A DNA stretch of 64,000 nt, from NCBI RefSeq assembly GCF_000297495.1, contig NZ_ALWX01000042.1, positions 1 through 64,000 of the forward strand. The letters are read 5' to 3'. Position numbers and translations under genes: made by a program. Below the pieces are notes generated by a model. That model made no database searches and was not told the origin of the DNA. It worked only from the letters and a program-made list of their open reading frames with translations. Source of the stretch: Janibacter hoylei PVAS-1 (GTDB taxonomy: Bacteria > Actinomycetota > Actinomycetes > Actinomycetales > Dermatophilaceae). Numbering within the stretch: the first letter of the stretch is position 1; each line of letters begins with the position of its first letter. Below are positions 56,965-64,000 of the stretch, piece after piece.

Positions 56965-58082
56965 TCGTCGACCTGCCGAGCGCCAGCACATCGCTCATCA
57001 GCCAGCGGCTCATCGAGATCCGTGAGGACGTGGGCGCGATGGCGCTCAGCCGCGTGCTCACCCTCGTCGTCGTCGTCCCGGAGGGCGACGCCGAGGAGGC
57101 CCTCGCCGTCGCCAACTCCGCGAGCCACCAGCACCCGGCCCGGATCATCTGCGTGATCCTCGCCAACGCGCGCGGCAAGGCCCGGCTGGACGCCCAGATC
57201 CGTGTCGGCGGCGACGCGGGAGCCTCCGAGGTCGTCGTGCTCCGCCTCTACGGCGAGCTCACCCGCCACGCGCGCAGCGTCGTCACCCCACTCGTCCTGC
57301 CGGACTCCCCCGTCGTCGCATGGTGGCCCACCGACGCTCCCAAGGACCCGGCCCAGGACCCCGTGGGCGCGATGGCGCAGCGACGCATCACCGACTCCTC
57401 CGCGGAGGCGAGCATCGGCCCAACCCTCAAGCGGCTGGCCCGCACCTACGCGCCCGGCGACACGGATCTCGCCTGGAGCCGGATCACGCTGTGGCGTGGC
57501 CTCCTCGCGACGACGCTGGACCGGGCTCCCTTCGAGCCGGTGACCGCGGCGACCGTCGTCGGGGCCGGGGACTCCCCTTCGGCCGACCTCATCGCCGGCT
57601 GGCTGCGCCACCGACTGCGCTGCCCCGTCGCCATCATCCGCTCGCGCAACGGCACCGGTCTGGTGAGCGTGCGGCTCGAGCGGGCCTCCGGACCCATCGA
57701 CCTGGTGCGTCCCACCGCGAGCGACACCGCGACTCTCGACCAAGCGGGGCAACCGCGCCGGGCCATCGCCCTCGCCCCCCGCTCCGACGCGGAGTGCCTG
57801 GCCGACGAGCTGCGACGACTCGACCCCGACGAGGTCTACGAGGACGCCCTGACGCGGGGCCTGCCGGAGGTGACCCGTCGTCGCCTGACGATGACCGAGG
57901 CGGTCGAGCAGGGCCTCGTCCCCTCCCCGAGCGATGCCCGGCGCACCGCCGTCCGGCTCGCCGAGAGGTCGAAGGAGGCCATCCGCAGCGCGATGGTCCA
58001 GGCCGAGCCCGAGGCCGCCGACAGCTCGCCCGAGGCCGTCAAGGTCGCCGTGCGCGAGCGGCTCGACGAGAGCCCGGCATGA
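56961..58082 (+). CDS. opcA: OpcA, assembly factor of glucose-6-phosphate dehydrogenase
   Basis: The protein has 373 residues. It begins with GTG 56961 (VIVDLPSASTSLISQRL), and contains VVAWWPTDAPKDPAQDP and a conserved middle region. OpcA binds and activates Zwf in cyanobacteria and actinobacteria. It overlaps zwf by four bases and pgl by four bases. Confidence 0.94.
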   Translation: MIVDLPSASTSLISQRLIEIREDVGAMALSRVLTLVVVVPEGDAEEALAVANSASHQHPARIICVILANARGKARLDAQIRVGGDAGASEVVVLRLYGELTRHARSVVTPLVLPDSPVVAWWPTDAPKDPAQDPVGAMAQRRITDSSAEASIGPTLKRLARTYAPGDTDLAWSRITLWRGLLATTLDRAPFEPVTAATVVGAGDSPSADLIAGWLRHRLRCPVAIIRSRNGTGLVSVRLERASGPIDLVRPTASDTATLDQAGQPRRAIALAPRSDAECLADELRRLDPDEVYEDALTRGLPEVTRRRLTMTEAVEQGLVPSPSDARRTAVRLAERSKEAIRSAMVQAEPEAADSSPEAVKVAVRERLDESPA

Positions 58083-58810
58083 CCGCGACGCCGCTCGTCC
58101 TCGTCCACCCCGACAGCGAGACCCTCGCCGAGATGACGGCGGCCCGGCTGCTCACCGTCGTCCAGGAGGCAGTGGCCGCCCGTGGAAGGGCCGACCTGTC
58201 CCTGACCGGCGGGTCCATGGGGTCGGCCGTGGTGGGCGCCCTGTCCGGTCACCCCCTTCGCTTGCTCGTGGACTGGACCCGGGTGCACGTCTGGTGGGGT
58301 GACGAGCGCTACCTGCCGGCGGGCGACCCGGATCGCAACGACGTGCAGAACGATGCCGCCGGTCTGCGGCTGCTCGGTCTGCTGCCCGAGCACGTCCACC
58401 GGGTCGCTGGTCCGGATGCCAGCGCCTCTCCCGAGGAGTCGGCGGCCGCGTACGAGACCACCCTGCGCGAGCACGGCGGCGGGGAGTGGGACGTCGTGCT
58501 GCTCGGCGTCGGGCCCGACGGGCACGTCGCCTCGCTCTTCCCCGGGCACCCGGCCCAGCTGCTCGACGATGCGCTGGCCGTCGCAGTGCACGACTCCCCC
58601 AAGCCCCCGCCCACGCGGGTGTCGCTGACGACGGGGTGCCTGTCGCGGGCCCGTGAGGTGTGGTTCGTCGTGGCCGGCGAGGACAAGGCCGAGGCCGTGG
58701 CGAAGGGAGTGGCCGGCGCCCCGGCAGGTGAGAGCAGCGCCGCCCGGGTCAGGGCCCGGGGACGTACGCTCTGGCTGGTCGACGAGGCCGCCGCGTCGCG
58801 GCGCCCCTGA
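58079..58810 (+). CDS. pgl: 6-phosphogluconolactonase
   Basis: The protein has 243 residues and hydrolyses the lactone made by Zwf. It has LSLTGGSMGSAV, VHVWWGDERYLP and LLGVGPDGHVASLFPGH, the three family motifs. The ATG overlaps the opcA stop by four bases. It is the last gene of the cluster and is convergent with rbpA, 9 bases away. Confidence 0.95.
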   Translation: MTATPLVLVHPDSETLAEMTAARLLTVVQEAVAARGRADLSLTGGSMGSAVVGALSGHPLRLLVDWTRVHVWWGDERYLPAGDPDRNDVQNDAAGLRLLGLLPEHVHRVAGPDASASPEESAAAYETTLREHGGGEWDVVLLGVGPDGHVASLFPGHPAQLLDDALAVAVHDSPKPPPTRVSLTTGCLSRAREVWFVVAGEDKAEAVAKGVAGAPAGESSAARVRARGRTLWLVDEAAASRRP

Positions 58811-58819
58811 CCTGCGGCG

Positions 58820-59170
58820 CTACTGGATCAGGCCGCGGTCGCGCAGCTCACCCAGCCGCTCCTGGAGGATCGCGTCACCCTCGGAGTCGGAGCGGCGCTC
58901 CTTCACGTAGGCCAGGTGGGTCTTGTAGACCTCCGCCGTCGGCGGGGCCGGCGGGTTGTCGCGGTCCTGGCCGGCCGGCAGTCCGCAGAACTTGCACTCC
59001 CACTGCTCCGGGACCTCGACGCTGTCGTCGACCGCGAAGGAGGGGGTGACCTCGTGCCCATTGGCACACCAGTAGGTCACGAAGGTGCGCGGCGCGGCCT
59101 CGCCCCGCTCCGCCTCGCCCATGGGGCCGGCGCCGATGCGGCTGCCGCGGATCGCATTGCCACCAACCAT
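58820..59170 (-). CDS. rbpA: RNA polymerase-binding protein RbpA
   Basis: The protein has 116 residues. It starts MVGGNAIRGSRIGAGPMGEAERGE, the core-domain tail, then a zinc region TYWCANGHEVTPSF ... WECKFCG, and the basic and sigma-interacting regions at the C-terminus. RbpA helps sigma-A open promoters in actinobacteria and gives rifampicin tolerance in some. Full length and intact. Confidence 0.95.
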   Translation of the reverse strand: MVGGNAIRGSRIGAGPMGEAERGEAAPRTFVTYWCANGHEVTPSFAVDDSVEVPEQWECKFCGLPAGQDRDNPPAPPTAEVYKTHLAYVKERRSDSEGDAILQERLGELRDRGLIQ

Positions 59171-59204
59171 GTCGTGCTCCTCGTGTGTGTGGAGGGGGGA
59201 CGCG

Positions 59205-59450
59205 TCAGGCGTCGAAGCGGTCGACGAGACCGATGCCGACGATCGCGGCGAACCAGATCAGGCCGACGACGATCGTGAAGCGGGAGAGATTGCGCTCGGC
59301 GACGGACGAGCTGCCGAGCGACGCGGACATGCCGCCGCCGAACATGTCGGACATGCCACCGCCCTTCCCCTTGTGCATGAGGATGAGCAGGGTGAGGATC
59401 AGGCCGGTGATCACGAGGATCACCTGGAGTCCGATGCGGACGGCGTTCAC
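59205..59450 (-). CDS. secG: Preprotein translocase subunit SecG
   Basis: The protein has 81 residues with two membrane segments (LQVILVITGLILTLLILM and TIVVGLIWFAAIVGIGLV) and the connecting LMHKGKGGGMSDMFGGG loop. It starts at GTG 59450. It lies downstream of tpiA with 112 bases between them, as usual for actinobacteria. RbpA is 34 bases downstream in the same direction. Confidence 0.94.
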   Translation of the reverse strand: MNAVRIGLQVILVITGLILTLLILMHKGKGGGMSDMFGGGMSASLGSSSVAERNLSRFTIVVGLIWFAAIVGIGLVDRFDA

Positions 59451-59562
59451 GCGTTCAGGTCCTTGTCGGTCGGGACTGGGTCGGGCACCACCTGGCGACG
59501 GCGCCCGGCTCAGGATACCCCGCGTCACGGGAACCGCTGCCGACCGGGCACCGCGTGTGCCG

Positions 59563-60354
59563 TCAGGTGGTCAGGTGCTGCTGGTAGCGGCAGATCGCCG
59601 CAAACTCCTCGGCCTGCAGGGAGGCTCCACCGACGAGGGCTCCGTCGACGTCCGCACCGGCCATGATCGAGGCGACGTTGCCCGACTTCACCGAGCCTCC
59701 GTACAGGACGCGCACGGCGTCGGCGACCTCGGGCGAGTACAGCTGCGCCAGACGCCCACGGATCGCCGAGCACACCTCCTGCGCGTCGTCGGGCGTGGCG
59801 ACCTCACCGGTGCCGATGGCCCACACGGGCTCGTAGGCGATGACGACGGTCGCGGCCTGCTCGGCGGTGATGCCGGCGAGGCTGCCCTCGAGCTGGGTCA
59901 GGACGTGCGCGACGTGCTCGCCTGCCTGCCGCACATCGAGGCCCTCCCCGACGCAGACGATCGGCACGAGGCCGTGCCGGTACGCCGCCACGGCCTTGCT
60001 CGCGACGACCGCGTCGCTCTCGCCGTGGCCCTCGCGACGCTCGCTGTGGCCGACGACCACGTACGTGCACCCGAGCTTGGCGAGGAAGGCGCCGGAGACG
60101 TCACCGGTGAAGGCGCCTGAGTCGTGCGGGCTGACGTCCTGCGCGCCGTAGCGCAGCGCGAGCCGGTCACCCTCGACGAGGGTCTGCACGGAGCGCAGAT
60201 CGGTGAAGGGCGGCAGCACGGCGACCTCGACGCTCGCCGGGTCGTGCTTGGCGTCGCGCAGGGTCCAGTCGAGCTTTTGCACGAGATGGGTGCCCTGCAG
60301 GTGGTCGAGGTTCATCTTCCAGTTGCCCGCCATGAGCGGGGTGCGAGTCGCCAT
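59563..60354 (-). CDS. tpiA: Triosephosphate isomerase
   Basis: The protein has 263 residues. [14 protein letters not shown] and [10 protein letters not shown] carry the catalytic Lys, His and Glu. It interconverts glyceraldehyde 3-phosphate and dihydroxyacetone phosphate. One base separates it from the pgk stop, so it is the third gene of gap-pgk-tpiA. Confidence 0.97.
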   Translation of the reverse strand: MATRTPLMAGNWKMNLDHLQGTHLVQKLDWTLRDAKHDPASVEVAVLPPFTDLRSVQTLVEGDRLALRYGAQDVSPHDSGAFTGDVSGAFLAKLGCTYVVVGHSERREGHGESDAVVASKAVAAYRHGLVPIVCVGEGLDVRQAGEHVAHVLTQLEGSLAGITAEQAATVVIAYEPVWAIGTGEVATPDDAQEVCSAIRGRLAQLYSPEVADAVRVLYGGSVKSGNVASIMAGADVDGALVGGASLQAEEFAAICRYQQHLTT

Positions 60355-60355
60355 G

Positions 60356-61564
60356 TCAGCCCGCCTGCTCGGTGAAGACGGACAGACCCGGCAGCTGCTT
60401 GCCCTCGAGGTACTCGAGGCTGGCCCCGCCACCGGTGCTGATGTGCCCGAAGTCCTCGTCGGCGAAGCCGAGCTGGCGCACCGCGGCCGCGGAGTCCCCG
60501 CCACCGACCACGGTGAGGGCACCGCCCTTCGTCGCCTCGACGAGCGCCCGCGCCACCGCCTCGGTCCCGGCGGCGTACGGGGCCATCTCGAAGGCGCCCA
60601 TGGGGCCGTTCCAGAAGACGGTGCGGCAGTCAGCCAACTTGTCCGCAAAGAGCCGCGCCGAGTCGGGCCCGATGTCCAGGCCCATCCGGTCACTGGGGAT
60701 GTCGTCGGCGGCGACGACCTCGTGGTCGGCGTCGGCCGAGAAGGCGCTCGCCGCGACGACGTCGGTGGGCAGGACGATCTCGACCCCGTCGCGCTCGGCG
60801 CGCTCGAGGTACTCGGTGACCGTCGCGAGCTGGTCCTCCTCGAGGAGGCTGTTGCCGACCTCGTACCCCTGGGCCTTGAGGAAGGTGAAGACCATGCCGC
60901 CGCCGATGAGCAGACGGTCGGCAGTGCCGAGGAGGTTGTCGATGACGCCGAGCTTGTCGCTGACCTTGGCGCCGCCGAGGACGACCGCGTAGGGCCGCTC
61001 CGGGTCGCTCGTCAGCCGGCGCAGGACGTCGACCTCGGTGCGCACGAGCCCGCCCATGGCCGAAGGGAGCCGCCTCGCGATGTCGTAGACCGACGCCTGG
61101 GCGCGGTGCACGACGCCGAAGCCGTCGGACACGTAGGCGTCGGCCAGCTGGGCCAGCTCGTCGGCGAAGGCGCCGCGCTCGGCCTCGTCCTTGCTCGTCT
61201 CACCGGCGTTGAAGCGCAGGTTTTCCAACAGTGCCACCTGGCCGTCGGCCAGACCGGCGACGACCGACCGGGCCGACTCCCCCACCGTGTCGCTGGCGAA
61301 GGCGACCTCGCTGCCGAGGAGCTCACCCAGACGGGCGGCGACCGGCGCGAGCGAGTACTGCGGGTCGGGCGCGCCCTTGGGGCGACCGAGGTGCGCGCAG
61401 ACGACGACGCGGGCACCGGCCTCGACGAGCTGGGTGATCGTCGGCAGCGAGGCGCGGATGCGCCCGTCGTCGGTGATCGTCGCGCCGTCCAGCGGGACGT
61501 TGAGGTCGGAGCGTACGAGGACGCGCTTGCCGCGCAGGTCGCCGAGGTCAGCGAGGGTCTTCAC
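60356..61564 (-). CDS. pgk: Phosphoglycerate kinase
   Basis: The protein has 402 residues. [21 protein letters not shown] and [11 protein letters not shown] (nucleotide-binding) are all intact. It makes ATP from 1,3-bisphosphoglycerate. It begins [15 protein letters not shown]. The gap gene is 33 bases upstream. Confidence 0.97.
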   Translation of the reverse strand: MKTLADLGDLRGKRVLVRSDLNVPLDGATITDDGRIRASLPTITQLVEAGARVVVCAHLGRPKGAPDPQYSLAPVAARLGELLGSEVAFASDTVGESARSVVAGLADGQVALLENLRFNAGETSKDEAERGAFADELAQLADAYVSDGFGVVHRAQASVYDIARRLPSAMGGLVRTEVDVLRRLTSDPERPYAVVLGGAKVSDKLGVIDNLLGTADRLLIGGGMVFTFLKAQGYEVGNSLLEEDQLATVTEYLERAERDGVEIVLPTDVVAASAFSADADHEVVAADDIPSDRMGLDIGPDSARLFADKLADCRTVFWNGPMGAFEMAPYAAGTEAVARALVEATKGGALTVVGGGDSAAAVRQLGFADEDFGHISTGGGASLEYLEGKQLPGLSVFTEQAG

Positions 61565-61597
61565 GTGTGCCTTTCGGGTGGGGCCGTCGGGAGGAGG

Positions 61598-62623
<1,026 letters not shown>

Positions 62624-62719
62624 TCAGCGTCCACGGGACTACGGCGGCAGCCCCCGTTCGCCACCCAGCCTATGGCCTGCGTCACACCGCCGGCAGGGGT
62701 GTCCAGGTCGCGGTCGACG

Positions 62720-63703
62720 TCAGCCGTCGAGCATGTCCGAGGTCAGCGATGCCTCGGTGCCGGGGATGCCCTCGTCCTCGGCGCGCTTGTCGGCCATGGC
62801 GAGCAGCCGGCGGATCCGCCCGGCCACCGCGTCCTTGGTCATCGGGGGGTCGGCCCGCTGGCCGAGCTCCTCGAGCGAGGCCTCCTTGTGCTCCAGCCGC
62901 AACTGACCGGCCTCGCGCAGGTGGTCGGGGATGTCGTCGCCGAGGATCTCCAGGGCGCGCTGCACCCGCGCCCCGGCAGCGACGGCCGCCCGAGCCGAGC
63001 GCCGCAGGTTGGCGTCGTCGAAGTTGGCCAGGCGGTTGGCCGTCGCCCGCACCTCACGTCGCATGCGGCGCTCCTCCCAGGCGAGGACCGCGTCGTGGGC
63101 GCCGAGGCGGGTGAGCATCGCGCCGATCGCGTCACCGTCGCGGATGACGACGCGGTCCACGCCGCGCACCTCCCGGGCCTTGGCGGGGATGCCGAGGCGC
63201 CGTGCGGCGCCGACGAGCGCCAGTGCGGCCTCCTGACCGGGGCAGGTGATCTCCAGCGACGAGCTGCGCCCGGGCTCGGTCAGGGACCCGTGCGCGAGGA
63301 AAGCGCCACGCCAGGCGGCCTCGGCGTCGCACGGGGAACCGCCCACGACGCGCGGCGGCAGACCCCGGACAGGACGACCATCGGCATCGATGAGGCCGGT
63401 CTGCCGGGCGAGCGCCTGGCCGTCCTTGCTCACCCGGACGATGTAGCGGCTGCCCTTGCGCAGCCCCCCGGCCGCGAGCTGCTGGATGGGGTCGCAGTCG
63501 TAGCCGTAGAGCTCCTTGACGTCGCGGCGGAGGCGGCGCGCGGCCTGGGCGGTGTCGAGCTCGACCTCGATGACGATGCGTCGGTTGACGAGGTGGAGAC
63601 CGTTGGCGAAGCGCAGCAGGCTCGCCACCTCCGCCTTGCGGCAGCAGGTCTTGGTCACCTCGAACCGGCTCAGCTCGTCCTTGACCTTGTCGGTCATCGC
63701 CAT
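62720..63703 (-). CDS. whiA: Sporulation-type regulator WhiA
   Basis: The protein has 327 residues. An N-terminal homing-endonuclease-like fold (about 1-200, with [19 protein letters not shown]) has lost nuclease residues, and the C-terminal helix-turn-helix (about 240-327) includes [29 protein letters not shown]. WhiA controls cell division genes in actinobacteria. It follows the yvcK-type gene by 55 bases, the standard rapZ-yvcK-whiA order. Confidence 0.95.
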   Translation of the reverse strand: MAMTDKVKDELSRFEVTKTCCRKAEVASLLRFANGLHLVNRRIVIEVELDTAQAARRLRRDVKELYGYDCDPIQQLAAGGLRKGSRYIVRVSKDGQALARQTGLIDADGRPVRGLPPRVVGGSPCDAEAAWRGAFLAHGSLTEPGRSSSLEITCPGQEAALALVGAARRLGIPAKAREVRGVDRVVIRDGDAIGAMLTRLGAHDAVLAWEERRMRREVRATANRLANFDDANLRRSARAAVAAGARVQRALEILGDDIPDHLREAGQLRLEHKEASLEELGQRADPPMTKDAVAGRIRRLLAMADKRAEDEGIPGTEASLTSDMLDG

Positions 63704-63758
63704 CGGCGGGTTCCTTCCACGTTGTCAGGCAGCAGCGGCCCGGGGACGGGCCAGCGCA

Positions 63759-64000
63759 TCAGGAGAGGATGTCACGATAGGCGGCCGCCAGGCGCAGCGC
63801 ATCGTGCTGGCCCCGGTGGTCCAGGCGGGAGAGGGGCGCGACGACCAGCTCGGCGCCCAGTCGCTCGCAGGCGTCGGTGAGGCGGTGACGGTCCTCGATC
63901 GTCAGGGGGTCGGCGAGCACGGTGTCGAAGCGCAGCTCGGGCGCGAGGTCGTGCAGGGTCTCGATGTGCCGGGTGGCCGAAAATCCGCGTGTCTCCGCCG
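63759..64000 (-). CDS. YvcK/CofD-like gluconeogenesis factor, 5' end beyond window
   Basis: Only the last 79 residues are visible, starting in AETRGFSATRHIETLHDLAPE and ending LAAAYRDILS. The text TRGFSATRHIETLHDL and FDTVLADP match the C-terminal half of YvcK (UPF0052/CofD-like). Its position just upstream of whiA agrees. It would control peptidoglycan and carbon metabolism, as YvcK does in Bacillus and mycobacteria. Confidence 0.82.
   Translation of the reverse strand, partial: AETRGFSATRHIETLHDLAPELRFDTVLADPLTIEDRHRLTDACERLGAELVVAPLSRLDHRGQHDALRLAAAYRDILS

Overview
This window is chromosomal DNA of a high-GC actinomycete. Phosphatidylinositol mannoside genes (pgsA-patA-pimA), glycogen genes (glgA/glgC), RbpA, WhiA, a SufR-led SUF operon and the tkt-tal-pgi-zwf-opcA-pgl pentose phosphate cluster all point to Actinomycetes. 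Gene content and style fit Micrococcales, possibly an Intrasporangiaceae/Dermatophilaceae member; the family is an inference, not proven here.

Layout. 0-8 kb, mostly minus strand: thrS, an acetyltransferase, a HIT protein, then pgsA-patA-pimA and a small membrane gene. 8-9.2 kb: a sterol desaturase-type membrane hydroxylase. 9.2-17.7 kb: an accessory island that ends beside a tRNA-Leu(GAG) gene. It holds an unknown protein with an internal duplication, a lipoprotein, three tandem paralogous lipoproteins, a defence operon (SLOG-like, caspase-like, TIR), several unknown small genes, a fragment resembling a restriction-subunit C-terminus, and a transposase remnant. 17.9-34 kb: housekeeping and transport genes, including two TauE/SafE exporters, slipin/NfeD, glgA/glgC, serB, fabI/fabG, SURF1 and ABC transporters. 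34-36.7 kb: assimilatory sulfur genes (chelatase, cysH, sulfite reductase). 36.8-40 kb: an ABC-F protein, a zinc peptidase and an acVLRF1 hydrolase gene. 40-46.5 kb: sufR-sufB-sufD-Rieske-sufC-sufS-sufU-sufT. 46.6-50.3 kb: an ABC exporter, then ctaA and ctaB. 50.4-58.8 kb: the pentose phosphate cluster. 58.8-64 kb: rbpA, secG, tpiA-pgk-gap, whiA and the end of a yvcK-like gene.

The most interesting locus is 13064-14889. A ThsB-like TIR protein and a caspase-like protease are adjacent genes, the arrangement known as type IV Thoeris, in which a TIR-made cyclic ADP-ribose signal activates the protease. Here the protease gene also overlaps a SLOG-like gene by 4 bases, a partner I do not recognise as standard.

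Sequence quality matters for reading this window. About ten genes, including essential-type genes such as tkt and patA, are broken by single-base indels, five of them in runs of exactly six C or G. Stop/start overlaps and family lengths are restored if one base is removed or added. I treat these as likely sequencing errors and give the corrected extents. Two in-frame TAG codons (in the acVLRF1 gene and in one lipoprotein gene) cannot be explained the same way and are flagged separately.
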